Shown: piece by piece, positions 43,165-52,001 of the stretch
Numbering within the stretch: position 1 is the stretch's first letter
Layout: the number at the start of each line of letters is the position of its first letter
From: an uncultured Collinsella sp.
GTDB taxonomy: Bacteria > Actinomycetota > Coriobacteriia > Coriobacteriales > Coriobacteriaceae
DNA: 64,000 nt
Reading direction: 5' to 3'
Assembly (NCBI GenBank): GCA_902462065.1
Contig: CABQAK010000003.1
Coordinates: forward strand, 19,264 to 83,263
Position numbers and translations under genes: made by a program
Notes under the pieces: model-generated
Told to the model about the DNA's origin: nothing
The model's input: the letters and a program-made list of their open reading frames with translations, nothing else
Databases searched by the model: none

Positions 43165-43218
43165 ATGAATTGCTTACCAAGACGAATGCCGGGCTCCTGT
43201 TTGCGCCCGTCGGCGTGA
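43165..43218 (+). CDS. Candidate leader peptide upstream of metY
   Basis: A 17-residue frame, MNCLPRRMPGSCLRPSA, with two Cys and two Met, preceded by the strong site AAAGGAGG at seven-base spacing. The site lies in the loop of ATGCG/CGCAT. GGAGGCCCGCAT (43154-43165) can pair with ATGCCGGGCTCC (43186-43197) at 10 of 12 positions, and CTCCTG (43194-43199) can instead pair with CAGGAG (43220-43225); the two structures exclude each other. This looks like ribosome-dependent control by cysteine or methionine supply. No U-run terminator is visible, so any effect may act on translation. Confidence 0.55.
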   Translation: MNCLPRRMPGSCLRPSA

Positions 43219-43280
43219 TCAGGAGACAGCGACTTACTTCTCTCTAATTAATTTACTTTTGTTCGATCAAGGAGATCATC

Positions 43281-44591
43281 ATGAGCCAGTTCATCAACAA
43301 CCCCGAGCACACCTTTGGTTTCGATACCCTGCAGCTTCACGTTGGCCAGGAGAGCGCCGATCCCGCATCCGACTCCCGCGCCGTGCCTATCTACCAGACC
43401 ACGAGCTATGTGTTCCGCAACTCCCAGCACGCCGCCGACCGCTTTGGTCTTGCCGATGCTGGTAACATCTACGGCCGTCTGACCAACTCCACCCAGGGCG
43501 TCTTTGAGGACCGTATCGCCGCGCTCGAGGGTGGCGTTGCTGGCCTCGCCGTCGCCTCTGGCGCCGCTGCCATCACCTATACCCTGCAGGCACTTGCCCA
43601 GGCCGGTGACCACGTGGTGGCTCAGAAGACCATCTACGGTGGCTCCTACAACCTGCTGGAGCATACGCTCTCCCAGTTTGGCGTCGAGACCACCTTCGTC
43701 GATGCCCACAACCTGGACGAGGTCGAGGGCGCCATCAAGGACAACACCACGGTCATCTATCTCGAGACGCTTGGCAACCCCAACTCCGACATCCCCAACA
43801 TCGACGCCATCTCCGAGATCGCCAAGAAGCACGGTCTGCCGGTTGTCGTCGACAACACCTTCGGCACCCCGTATCTGTTCCGTCCGCTGGAGCATGGTGC
43901 CAACATCGTCGTCCACTCCGCAACCAAGTTCATCGGCGGCCACGGCACCTCGCTGGGCGGTGTGATCGTCGACGGCGGTAACTTCGATTGGAAGGCGAGC
44001 AGCAAGTATGCGCAGATCGCCGAGCCCAACCCCTCCTACCATGGCGTCTCGTTTGCCGAGGCTGCCGGTCCCGCCGCCTTCGCAACCTATGTCCGCGCTA
44101 TCCTGCTGCGCGACGAGGGCGCCTGCATCAGCCCGTTCAACGCCTGGGTCCTGCTCCAGGGCACCGAGACCCTGTCGCTGCGCGTTGACCGTCATGTCGA
44201 GAACACCAAGAAGGTCGTTGAGTTCCTGGCTGGCGACAGCCACGTCGCCAAGGTGAACCACCCGAGCCTGCCTGAGCACCCCGATCACGAGCTCTATCAG
44301 AAGTATTTCCCCAACGGCGGTGCCTCGATCTTTACCTTTGAGATTAAGGGTGGCCAGGAGGCAGCTTGGAAGTTCATCGATCATCTGCAGGTGTTCTCGC
44401 TGCTCGCCAACGTGGCCGACGTCAAGTCGCTCGTCGTGCACCCGGCTACCACCACGCACTCCCAGCTCTCTGCCGAGGAGCTCGCCGAGCAGAACATCAC
44501 GCCCTCCACGATCCGTCTTTCCATCGGCACCGAGAACGCCGAGGATGTCATTTGGGATCTGAAGCAGGCCTTCGCCGCGCTGGACGAGTAA
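43281..44591 (+). CDS. metY: O-acetylhomoserine sulfhydrylase
   Basis: A 436-residue PLP enzyme of the Cys/Met metabolism family that makes homocysteine from O-acetylhomoserine and sulfide. The PLP Lys lies in HSATKFIGGHGTSLGG, and the N-terminal GFDTLQLHVGQE and the IYGRLTNST motif are typical of MetY rather than MetB. CAAGGAGAT precedes the ATG. Leader peptide and divergent LysR gene suggest two layers of control. Confidence 0.94.
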   Translation: MSQFINNPEHTFGFDTLQLHVGQESADPASDSRAVPIYQTTSYVFRNSQHAADRFGLADAGNIYGRLTNSTQGVFEDRIAALEGGVAGLAVASGAAAITYTLQALAQAGDHVVAQKTIYGGSYNLLEHTLSQFGVETTFVDAHNLDEVEGAIKDNTTVIYLETLGNPNSDIPNIDAISEIAKKHGLPVVVDNTFGTPYLFRPLEHGANIVVHSATKFIGGHGTSLGGVIVDGGNFDWKASSKYAQIAEPNPSYHGVSFAEAAGPAAFATYVRAILLRDEGACISPFNAWVLLQGTETLSLRVDRHVENTKKVVEFLAGDSHVAKVNHPSLPEHPDHELYQKYFPNGGASIFTFEIKGGQEAAWKFIDHLQVFSLLANVADVKSLVVHPATTTHSQLSAEELAEQNITPSTIRLSIGTENAEDVIWDLKQAFAALDE

Positions 44592-44653
44592 GGCGTCTTG
44601 TGCAAGGCCCCCTTGCGACTCGATAGGTATAACTGCATAAAATGCCTGCTCAA

Positions 44654-44692
44654 GGCGCCTGTGCGAACAATGGTTGCACAGGCGCCTTTTTT
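44654..44692 (+). terminator. Terminator after metY
   Basis: GGCGCCTGTGC (44654-44664) pairs perfectly with GCACAGGCGCC (44676-44686), then TTTTTT. The remaining 210 bases to the next gene hold TTGACG at 44785 but no matching -10, so I assign no promoter. Confidence 0.93.
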
Positions 44693-44903
44693 GCATAGAG
44701 AGGGCGCTATTACAGGGTTTTTGGCATGCTTTATGCATTTGAGTTGTGGAAAACTCCTGTTGAGAGGATGTGAGTTTTACGCAATTGACGTGCACCTTTT
44801 AAGTAAAACCGCAGGTCGCGATTTGCTCGGGGTACTATGCAGCGCGATTGAATCACACGCAGCTCAAACGCAGCAAAAACGCACTACGGAGGTTTCCAGC
44901 TAC

Positions 44904-45680
44904 ATGAGGATCGATTCACGAAAACCGAAAGTCGCCGCCCTTTCCGCCGCTCTGACCGTGGCACTTTTGGCGGGCGCCGGTGCAACTGATGCCCACGCCG
45001 CAACACTGTCCGATACGGTTGGATCTACGCCGTCCGAGACGACGCTGGTGCAGCCTGTTGACTATCGCGGCGATGGTTATGGTTCCATGCAGGAGTGGAA
45101 CGCCTCGATGGAGGCCAAGCGCGATTCCCTGGAGATGCGCGCTCAGATCATCATGAATATGTACGGTGACTATGCCACCGATGACGAGCGCGCTGTGCTG
45201 CAAGGTTGTATCGATGGTGCGGGCAGTCTTTTGACGATGGGGGAGGTCGACGCGAAGTCGACCGAGCTCGATGAGCTGCGCACTGCGCTTGAGGATGCCA
45301 AGCGCGAAGCGCTCGAGGCCGCTGCCGCCGAGGCGGAGGCTGCCGAGGCCGCTCAGGCTTCGTACTACAACGCCGGTTACACTTCGTCCTGCGCGTCTGC
45401 CGCGTCCTGTGCGAACGGATCGGGCCTGACGCGCTCTGCGGGTGTCAATAACTACAACGGGCGCCGCGAGACCTATTACAGCAGCAATGTGCTTTATCAC
45501 TATCGCACGGGCGAATGGACTCAGGATTCTGAGGGCTTCTGGCGCGATTCCGACGGCTATTACGTTGTTGCCGCGGGCGATATGGCCCAGGGCTCGACCT
45601 TTACGGGCTCCAAGGGCGATTGCAAGGTCTATGACTCCGGCTGCGCTGCCGGAACCACCGACTACTACACCGGTTGGTAA
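44904..45680 (+). CDS. Secreted protein with coiled-coil and 3D-like C-terminal domain
   Basis: A 258-residue exported protein. Signal peptide about residues 1-34 (LSAALTVALLAGAGATDAHA, cleavage after AHA). Residues about 75-150 are Ala/Glu-rich and helical, probably coiled coil. The last about 80 residues, from NNYNGRRETYYSS to the end, are rich in Tyr and Gly with two Cys in a KGDCKVYDSGC pattern and resemble a small wall-hydrolase-associated beta-barrel domain. Function unknown; a cell-wall role is likely. GGAGG lies eleven bases before the ATG. Confidence 0.8.
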   Translation: MRIDSRKPKVAALSAALTVALLAGAGATDAHAATLSDTVGSTPSETTLVQPVDYRGDGYGSMQEWNASMEAKRDSLEMRAQIIMNMYGDYATDDERAVLQGCIDGAGSLLTMGEVDAKSTELDELRTALEDAKREALEAAAAEAEAAEAAQASYYNAGYTSSCASAASCANGSGLTRSAGVNNYNGRRETYYSSNVLYHYRTGEWTQDSEGFWRDSDGYYVVAAGDMAQGSTFTGSKGDCKVYDSGCAAGTTDYYTGW

Positions 45681-45705
45681 TTTTTCTGCATCACGGATAT
45701 TTGGC

Positions 45706-45753
45706 GGACGGGCGTCTTTACCGAGCTTTAGGGCAACGTAAGGACGTCCGTTC
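45706..45753. terminator. Imperfect hairpin after the secreted protein gene
   Basis: GGACGGGCGTCTTTA (45706-45720) and TAAGGACGTCCGTTC (45739-45753) match at 12 of 15 positions. No T-run. Nothing else is visible in 45681-45866. Confidence 0.4.
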
Positions 45754-45866
45754 TATGTATGCGTTTGAGTTAACAGAGCCCTTACCGTGGCGGTACGCCG
45801 GGCGTATGGATGCGGGGCACACTGGTTCTTGAGAAATAAGGTCTTTCTCTTGGAGGAAGTGGTCTT

Positions 45867-46073
45867 GTGAATGCTCGAGATATTGCCGTTGCCGCCGTCG
45901 CGTTGATGCTTGGCTGCCTTGGTCCCACGGTCGCGCTCGTCGCGGGCATGCAGGGGACATGCGGGGCTGCTCCTATTGTGGTCGGCGCGCTGATCGCGGC
46001 CACGCTGCTGGGAAGCGCCGGTGTTGTCCTTTGTCGCGACGATGAGGACGAGGTGCCGGGGTCGCGACGCTAA
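45867..46073 (+). CDS. Small membrane protein, unknown
   Basis: A 68-residue protein with two hydrophobic helices (about residues 5-27 and 34-55) and a charged C-terminal tail RDDEDEVPGSRR. The GTG start has GGAGGAAG at good spacing, which supports translation. No family recognised. Confidence 0.6.
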   Translation: MNARDIAVAAVALMLGCLGPTVALVAGMQGTCGAAPIVVGALIAATLLGSAGVVLCRDDEDEVPGSRR

Positions 46074-46117
46074 CTGTTGTGAGATCGGCCGCCGGTCATA
46101 GACGAAGATGAAGGCCA

Positions 46118-46142
46118 CCGCAGGGGAAAGGTTCCCTTGCGG
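46118..46142. terminator. Convergent terminator
   Basis: CCGCAGGGGAA (46118-46128) pairs with TTCCCTTGCGG (46132-46142), followed on the plus strand by CGGTTTTG. Lies between the small membrane protein gene and the convergent reductase gene. Confidence 0.7.
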
Positions 46143-46182
46143 CGGTTTTGCTGTTAAGGCTGTTGAATGCGGCGCGTTGGCA

Positions 46183-47097
46183 CTACCAGCTTTTCTCGAT
46201 ATCGCGGATGCGCCGATAGAGCCACTCGTTTTGCGGCGCCTGGATATCGTGTTTGGCTGCGAGGCGGCAGATGGTGCCCGCGAACTCATCAACCTCGGTT
46301 TTGCGCCTTGCGATGCGGTCTTGAGCCATCGAGGGCATACCGGCGGGGTCGATTCCCTCGATGAGGTGCACCATTTGCGTCAGGTCTGCCTCGGTCAGCT
46401 CAACGCCCTCGGCGTTGGCGACCGCAAGCGTTTCGCGCATGGCGGAAACAAAGCAGCGACGCTGCTCGGAGCCCGGCTCCGTGGCGCTTCCGTAGGTCCC
46501 GCCGTAGGCCATGCAGGTCTGGTTGATGCCGTCGTTGAGCATGAGTTTGGCCCACATGCGGTGGGCGATGTCGCTCTCGACGGTATGGGCGATGCCGCAG
46601 CGCGTGTAGAGCTCGTCGATGGCGGTAACGGTTGCGGGCTCGGTGCCCGCTGCCGCGCCAAAGCGGATTTCGCCAGTGTTGGTAAAGGTGAGCTCTCCGT
46701 TGAGGAATACGGCGTCCATGCCCTGGCAAATACCAAGAACGGTATGTTCCCAACCAAAGCGCTCGGCAATCTTTTGCTCGCTGGTAATGCCGTTGCACAG
46801 CGAGGCGATGAGCGTATTGGGGCCCACGATGTGTTCCATAGTCTTGAGCGCCTGGTCGAGTCCAGTCGTCTTGACCGTGAGAATGACCAGATCGGCGGGC
46901 TTTGCCTCGCTGGCGCGCACGGACTTGAGTGCGCAGGGCTCGCCGTTGACCGTAAGGGCGTCGCCTGCGTGACGCTCGAAACGGGCGTCGTCCATGACGT
47001 ATTCGACGGCATCGTCGCCGAGTGCCTGGGCGATCATGCTGCCGTAGAGTAGCCCGACGCCGCCCTTGCCGATAAAGGCGACCTTGTTGATCTGCAT
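46183..47097 (-). CDS. Ketopantoate reductase family protein
   Basis: A 304-residue ApbA/PanE-family reductase. The nucleotide motif FIGKGGVGLLYGSM is a GxGxxG variant; the catalytic Lys is in LTVKTTGLDQAL and a second in WAKLMLNDGINQTCM. Such proteins reduce 2-dehydropantoate to pantoate, but many paralogs have other substrates and panB/panC are not adjacent. ATG 47097 has GAGGAG nine bases upstream, ATG 47106 overlaps it. Confidence 0.87.
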   Translation of the reverse strand: MQINKVAFIGKGGVGLLYGSMIAQALGDDAVEYVMDDARFERHAGDALTVNGEPCALKSVRASEAKPADLVILTVKTTGLDQALKTMEHIVGPNTLIASLCNGITSEQKIAERFGWEHTVLGICQGMDAVFLNGELTFTNTGEIRFGAAAGTEPATVTAIDELYTRCGIAHTVESDIAHRMWAKLMLNDGINQTCMAYGGTYGSATEPGSEQRRCFVSAMRETLAVANAEGVELTEADLTQMVHLIEGIDPAGMPSMAQDRIARRKTEVDEFAGTICRLAAKHDIQAPQNEWLYRRIRDIEKSW

Positions 47098-47213
47098 GTG
47101 AATCATCTCCTCACAAAAAGGCGCCCGCGTGCGGGGCGCCTGATGGATTGTATGCCGCTGGGGCGTGTAGCGTGCACCGGAGGCTGAATTTAGAAGAACA
47201 AACGCATGGGAAC

Positions 47214-47408
47214 TTATGCCGCGGGGCAGATGGCAAAAACGCGTGCGGGATATCCAACGCCATCGCGCACCTTGGGGAAGGTGCAGAAGATGACGGCGCC
47301 TGTGGCGGGAAGCTCGTCCAGATGGTCCATGACCTCGATCTGGTAACGGTCGACCGAGAGGATGTATTGTTCGCCGGGGTAGGGGTAGGCGTCCTCACGT
47401 GTGGTCAC
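47214..47408 (-). CDS. Short cyclase/formamidase-like C-terminal fragment
   Basis: A 64-residue frame with its own site GAAAGGA before a GTG start. The segment DELPATGAVIFCTFPKVRDG and the ending YPARVFAIC resemble the last strand region of cyclase/kynurenine formamidase-family proteins, where it closes a domain of about 210 residues. The catalytic His/Asp motifs would lie in the missing N-terminal part. Either a decayed gene or a real small protein; the resemblance is from memory of the family only. Confidence 0.45.
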   Translation of the reverse strand: MTTREDAYPYPGEQYILSVDRYQIEVMDHLDELPATGAVIFCTFPKVRDGVGYPARVFAICPAA

Positions 47409-47571
47409 GGTCGCTTCCTTTCATCGGGCTTTTTGCTGATGTTAAAGCGGTGTCGTGACGGCTCGATTTCTGCTACGTTACGATACATTCTCGATTGCGA
47501 TTCCACGATGTTTCGGCTGCGTGACCATTGTGTTTCGCCTTGCCGGGGCGCTGATGGCGAAGGGAGGGGCC

Positions 47572-48762
47572 GTGCAATACCGTGTTGACCCCAAAAGTGG
47601 TAACCGAATATCCGCTCTGGGTCTGGGCTGCATGAGGTTTCCCGGTGCGCCGGGACATCCCGATGCGAAGACGGCCGATGCCATCATTTCCCGTGCGGTG
47701 GAGCAAGGGATAACCTATCTGGACACGGCCTATCTCTACCCCGGTAACGAAGCTTGTGTGGGAGCTTCGCTTGAGCGCCTGGGTCTGCGCGACCGGGTTT
47801 TGCTCGCGACCAAGCTGCCGCACGCTTCGTGCAAATGCGCGGAGGATTTCGACCACTATTTTGACGAGCAGCTGCGCCGCCTGCGGACCGACCATATCGA
47901 CTACTATCTCATGCACAACATCACCTCGCCCGCGCAGTGGGAGCGTGTGGTGGCGTTGGGCATCGAGGACTGGATCGCACGCCAAAAGGCTGCGGGGCGT
48001 ATTCGCCAGATCGGTTTTTCGTACCACGGCAGTGCGGCGGACTTCCTTACGATGCTCGATGCGTATGACTGGGACTTTTGCCAGATCCAGTACAACTACG
48101 CTGGAGAGCGCTACCAAGCGGGAACGGCGGGGCTCATGGCAGCCGCCGAGCGCGGGCTCGCAGTGTTTGTGATGGAGCCGCTTTTGGGTGGACGCCTGGC
48201 GGGCAAGCTGCCTCCGCGGGCCCGCGCCGTGCTCGAGAGCGCTCGTGATCCGCATTTGCGCACCCCTGCCGCCTGGGGGCTTTCGTGGGTGTGGAACCAT
48301 CCTCAGGTGACGATGCTGCTATCGGGTATGACCGATACCGCGCAGGTAGATGAGAACGCGGCGTTGGCCGATCGCGCCCTGCCGGACTCGATGACGAGCG
48401 ACCAGCTCGGCGCCATCGCACGCGTATTGGAAGAGTTTGAGAAATCGAACCGTGTTCCCTGCACGGGGTGCGGCTACTGCATGCCGTGCCCCAAGGGCAT
48501 CAACATCCCCGGATGCTTTGCTGCCTACAACGCAAGCTATGCGCACAGCTGGTTTACGGGTCTATCGCAGTACTTTACGGCGAGCGCGGTGCGGACGAAC
48601 GAGCCCAAGCTGGTGAGCAATTGCGTCAAGTGCGGCAAATGCGCACGCCACTGCCCACAGCACATCGATATTCCCGAGCGTCTCGACGATGTGCGCCGAC
48701 GTTTTCAGCCTGGCCCCGTAACAGCTGCGCTTAAAGCCTTTTGCAAGACGCGCTCCTCGTGA
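47572..48762 (+). CDS. Aldo/keto reductase with C-terminal ferredoxin-like domain
   Basis: A 396-residue protein: aldo/keto reductase barrel (residues about 1-280) with the catalytic Tyr in DTAYLYPGNE and Lys in ATKLPH, then a 4Fe-4S domain with CTGCGYCMPC and CVKCGKCARHC. Such two-part proteins are common in anaerobes and probably exchange electrons with ferredoxin. The GTG at 47572 sits behind AGGGAGG and yields the usual N-terminus; ATG 47554 is an alternative. Confidence 0.92.
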   Translation: MQYRVDPKSGNRISALGLGCMRFPGAPGHPDAKTADAIISRAVEQGITYLDTAYLYPGNEACVGASLERLGLRDRVLLATKLPHASCKCAEDFDHYFDEQLRRLRTDHIDYYLMHNITSPAQWERVVALGIEDWIARQKAAGRIRQIGFSYHGSAADFLTMLDAYDWDFCQIQYNYAGERYQAGTAGLMAAAERGLAVFVMEPLLGGRLAGKLPPRARAVLESARDPHLRTPAAWGLSWVWNHPQVTMLLSGMTDTAQVDENAALADRALPDSMTSDQLGAIARVLEEFEKSNRVPCTGCGYCMPCPKGINIPGCFAAYNASYAHSWFTGLSQYFTASAVRTNEPKLVSNCVKCGKCARHCPQHIDIPERLDDVRRRFQPGPVTAALKAFCKTRSS

Positions 48763-48774
48763 CCCTTTTATAAC

Positions 48775-48837
48775 TTGCGGTGGAATAGTTCCTGCTTGCG
48801 GCAGAATAAGGCCCTAACAGGAACTATTTCACCGCAA
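48775..48837. repeat. Palindromic repeat, copy 1
   Basis: TTGCGGTGGAATAGTTCCTG (48775-48794) and its complement (48818-48837) match at 19 of 20 positions. The loop begins with TTGCGGCAGAATA, a partial direct copy of the arm. Copy 2 at 49928-49990 shares arms, loop start and the upstream CCTTTTATAAC. The two copies bracket one gene. Confidence 0.87.
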
Positions 48838-48852
48838 CTGAAGGGGGCTGTC

Positions 48853-49872
48853 GTGGGCCATCGGGATTCATGTGATGATTTGCGCGAGGTTCGTTGGGGC
48901 GTTTTGGGCGCTGGGCACATTTCGTATCGATTTGCATCGTCGCTCAAGGAAGTGGACGGGGTACGGCTTGTGGCTGCCGCCGGTCGCACTCCTTCGCATG
49001 TTGAAGAGCTTTGCAGGGCGTTTTCGATTGATGCCGCGCACGGTTATGCCACGGCTGACGATAGCGGCGATGCGGCTTATGACGCGCTGATTGCCGACCC
49101 TGATGTCGACGCAATCTACTTGGCTCTTCCGCATGGCATGCATACGCGTTGGGCCTGTCGCGCGCTGCGCGCCGGAAAGGCCGTGCTGTGCGAAAAGCCG
49201 GCCGTTTTGAGTGAGGAAGAGGCTCTCTTGATTGCCTCCACCTCTCGCGAGCGCGGCGTGCTGTTTATGGAGGCGATGAAGAATCGGTTTTGTCCGATGC
49301 GTACTCGCGTGAAGGGTTTGCTTGCGTCGGGCGAGCTCGGCCGTATCGTCTCGATCGAAAGCGTGCAAAAACTCGATTATGGTGATTCCCCTTCGAGTTA
49401 TCTGCTCGATCCGTTGCAGGGTGGCTGTCTATATGACATGGGCTGCTATGCGGTCGGGTGGTTTGAGGATTTGCTTGCTGGTGCGTGCGATATTTCGTCT
49501 CGTGAAGTTCGCTGGCGTGACGTGTCGGGCGGCCACGTGGATTGGGCCGATGAGATCCATATGAGCGTCGGCGGTATACCCATTCATATGGTGTGCGACG
49601 GCGAAGCAACATATGAAAGCCGCTTAACGATTGCCTGTGAGCGGGGCTCGTTGGAAATCGAGCGCCTCCATCGCCCCGAGCTCGCCCATGTGAAGTACTC
49701 CGACGGACGAATGCTCGAAATAAATGCCCCGTTTGAGGTCGATGATTTCTACGGCGAAATCCAGCATGCGACCCAGCTCATCCGGGCGGGGAAACTCGAG
49801 AGTCCCGTCATGCCCCTTGCCGCCACACAGCGCTGCGCGCGCATTATCGATGCGATTCGTTTGACGTTCTAG
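48853..49872 (+). CDS. Gfo/Idh/MocA-family oxidoreductase bracketed by repeats
   Basis: A 339-residue NAD(P)-dependent oxidoreductase with Rossmann motif GVLGAGHISYRF, loop IYLALPHGMHTRWA and catalytic CEKPAVL. Distantly related to the member at 40340. Substrate unknown. GTG 48853 has AAGGGGG five bases upstream; a longer frame reaches back into the palindromic repeat and is unlikely. It is flanked by the two copies of the repeat, so it may have been inserted or could be lost as a cassette. Confidence 0.88.
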   Translation: MGHRDSCDDLREVRWGVLGAGHISYRFASSLKEVDGVRLVAAAGRTPSHVEELCRAFSIDAAHGYATADDSGDAAYDALIADPDVDAIYLALPHGMHTRWACRALRAGKAVLCEKPAVLSEEEALLIASTSRERGVLFMEAMKNRFCPMRTRVKGLLASGELGRIVSIESVQKLDYGDSPSSYLLDPLQGGCLYDMGCYAVGWFEDLLAGACDISSREVRWRDVSGGHVDWADEIHMSVGGIPIHMVCDGEATYESRLTIACERGSLEIERLHRPELAHVKYSDGRMLEINAPFEVDDFYGEIQHATQLIRAGKLESPVMPLAATQRCARIIDAIRLTF

Positions 49873-49927
49873 GCTGTGGCGCTGGCGCCCAGGGGATCGG
49901 CGGACCGTGTGATGCCCCTTTTATAAC

Positions 49928-49990
49928 TTGCGGTGGAATAGTTCCTGTTTGCGGCAGAATAGGGGCCAAACAGGAACTATTCCACCGCAA
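49928..49990. repeat. Palindromic repeat, copy 2
   Basis: Arms 49928-49951 and 49967-49990 are a perfect 24-base inverted repeat; the 15-base loop CGGCAGAATAGGGGC matches the start of copy 1's loop. It ends 20 bases before the endonuclease IV start. Confidence 0.9.
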
Positions 49991-50010
49991 CTGATGAGGG
50001 GGAGCTGGAG

Positions 50011-50877
50011 ATGCTGACGATTGGGTGCCATCTTTCGACGACGAAGGGCTATCGGGCGATGGGGGAGACGGCGCTATCCATTGGCGCCAACACCTTTGCG
50101 TTCTTTACGCGCAACCCGCGTGGCGGCAAGGCGAAAGATCTTGACATGGATGATGTGGCGGCCCTGCGCGAGCTTATGGCGCAAAACGACTTTGGTCCCC
50201 TGGTGGCGCATGCCCCGTATACCTATAACCCCTGTTCTGCCAAAGAGCGGGCGCGCGAGTTTGCCTTGGAGGCAATGGCCGAGGACTTGCAGCGTCTGGA
50301 AGCACTGCCCGGCAACTACTACAACTTCCACCCCGGCGCGCATGTGGGGCAGGGGGCTGATGCCGGCATCCAGATGATCGTCGACACCTTGTGCCAGGTG
50401 ATGTTTGAGGGCCAGCAGACGACGGTACTGCTCGAGACCATGGCGGGAAAGGGTACCGAGGTGGGCCGTAGCTTTGAAGAGCTGGCGTGCATTATCGAGG
50501 GCGTTGCCGCCAAGTGCCCAGAGCTGTCCGATAAGCTGGGCGTTTGTTTGGACACCTGCCATGTGAGCGATGCCGGCTACGACATCATCCATGATCTGGA
50601 CGGCGTACTCGACGAGTTTGACCGCGTGGTGGGTATCGATCGCTTGCATGCCGTACACATCAACGATTCGAAGAACCCTTGTGGCGCCCATAAAGATCGT
50701 CACGAGTGCATCGGCAAGGGATACCTTGGCTGCGAGGAATTTGGTGGCGGTATGCAGGTTATGCAGAATATTGTATCGAATTGCCGTTTGCGTTCGCTGT
50801 CGTTTATTTTGGAGACTCCGAACGAACTTGCAGGTTATGCAGCTGAAATTAGACTATTAAGGTCATTGCAGCAGTAA
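50011..50877 (+). CDS. nfo: Endonuclease IV (AP endonuclease)
   Basis: A 288-residue TIM-barrel zinc endonuclease for abasic-site repair. Metal ligands lie in [44 protein letters not shown] and ILETPN. Length standard. GGGGGAGCTGGAG precedes the ATG. Located right after the second palindromic repeat. Confidence 0.95.
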   Translation: MLTIGCHLSTTKGYRAMGETALSIGANTFAFFTRNPRGGKAKDLDMDDVAALRELMAQNDFGPLVAHAPYTYNPCSAKERAREFALEAMAEDLQRLEALPGNYYNFHPGAHVGQGADAGIQMIVDTLCQVMFEGQQTTVLLETMAGKGTEVGRSFEELACIIEGVAAKCPELSDKLGVCLDTCHVSDAGYDIIHDLDGVLDEFDRVVGIDRLHAVHINDSKNPCGAHKDRHECIGKGYLGCEEFGGGMQVMQNIVSNCRLRSLSFILETPNELAGYAAEIRLLRSLQQ

Positions 50878-50938
50878 TAACTGTCACAAAGTAGAGTATT
50901 CCATTCACGTTATGGGTTTGTTTCAATCAGTTTTCTCA

Positions 50939-50967
50939 TTGCAGATTCGTAATTCCGGGTGCATAAT
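50939..50967 (+). promoter_or_regulatory. Promoter of the amino-acid ABC importer
   Basis: TTGCAG (50939-50944) and CATAAT (50962-50967) with a 17-base spacer, about 58 bases before the binding-protein start. Confidence 0.6.
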
Positions 50968-51024
50968 AGCCAACAGTTTTTGCAGACCTCTGAATCAAAC
51001 GAGGTCATCGGAAGGAGACTGATT

Positions 51025-51885
51025 ATGAAGCTGAAGAAGCTTGGCGCATTTGCCGCCACGGGTGCTATGGCGCTCGCCCTTGCTCTGACGGGCTGCGGCT
51101 CGTCCAACGCCACCTCTGGTTCTGATGCCGGTTCCAGCAGCTCTGACGACGTTAAGGTTGAGAAGGTCGATGGCTCCAAGGAGTACGCGCTCGTCAAGGA
51201 CGGTACGCTGACCGTCGGCACCTCTGCCGAGTATGCGCCGTTTGAGTACAAGGATGACAACGGCGACTACCAGGGCTTTGACCTTGAGCTCATCAAGGCT
51301 ATCGGCGACAAGCTGGGCCTGGATGTCGAGTATGTCAACAATGACTTTGACACGCTGGTTCCGGGCGTCGCTTCGGGCGCCAAGTATGACGTTTCTATCG
51401 CGGCTATCACCGACACGCCCGAGCGTGAGAAGGAAGTCACTTTCTCTGATTCCTATTACATGGACGATCAGGCTATCGTGACCAAGGTCGATAACACCGA
51501 CATCACGGCCGACAACTACAACGAGAAGCTCAACAACGCTGACGCTACCATCATCGTCCAGTCTGGCTCGACCGCCGAGGCCTTTGCCCAGGAGAACTTC
51601 CCCAAGGCCAAGATCGTCCCCTACAAGGACGCTACCGAGTGCTTCAGCGCCCTGCAGTCCGATAAGGGTGACGCCGTGGTGACCAACCGCTCCGTCGCCA
51701 GCCAGCTGACCGCCGAACAGTTCAACACCTGCCAGACCATCAAGCAGATCAGCACCGGCGAGGAGTACGCCATCGCCATCAACCAGGGCAACACCAAGCT
51801 CAAGGACGACGTCAACCAGGCCATCAAGGACCTGACCGATGACGGTACCGTTGATGCCCTCATGGCTAAGTACAACATCAAGTAA
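51025..51885 (+). CDS. Amino-acid ABC transporter substrate-binding lipoprotein
   Basis: A 286-residue family-3 binding protein. Signal peptide with lipobox LTGC, Ser-rich linker, then the domain with TLTVGTSAEYAPFEY and YQGFDLELIKAIGDKLG typical of polar amino-acid binders. GAAGGAG precedes the ATG. Co-operates with the permease and ATPase downstream; specificity not predictable. Confidence 0.93.
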   Translation: MKLKKLGAFAATGAMALALALTGCGSSNATSGSDAGSSSSDDVKVEKVDGSKEYALVKDGTLTVGTSAEYAPFEYKDDNGDYQGFDLELIKAIGDKLGLDVEYVNNDFDTLVPGVASGAKYDVSIAAITDTPEREKEVTFSDSYYMDDQAIVTKVDNTDITADNYNEKLNNADATIIVQSGSTAEAFAQENFPKAKIVPYKDATECFSALQSDKGDAVVTNRSVASQLTAEQFNTCQTIKQISTGEEYAIAINQGNTKLKDDVNQAIKDLTDDGTVDALMAKYNIK

Positions 51886-52001
51886 AATAGCTACTTGATC
51901 GCGCACGGGCCCTTTCCGTTTTGGCGGAGAGGGCCTTTGCGTTTCTTGAAAGGGAGTCGTCCCGTCCCGTTATATCGGCAACTTATACGTTAGGAGCCAC
52001 C

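Noticed and set aside
43103..43280. SAM or T-box riboswitch upstream of metY
   Set aside because: No SAM riboswitch core or T-box sequence was recognised; the leader is better explained by the short Cys-containing frame and alternative stems.
48775..49990. CRISPR array from the repeated palindrome
   Set aside because: Only two copies, 1.1 kb apart, with a gene between them; no regular spacers or cas genes.
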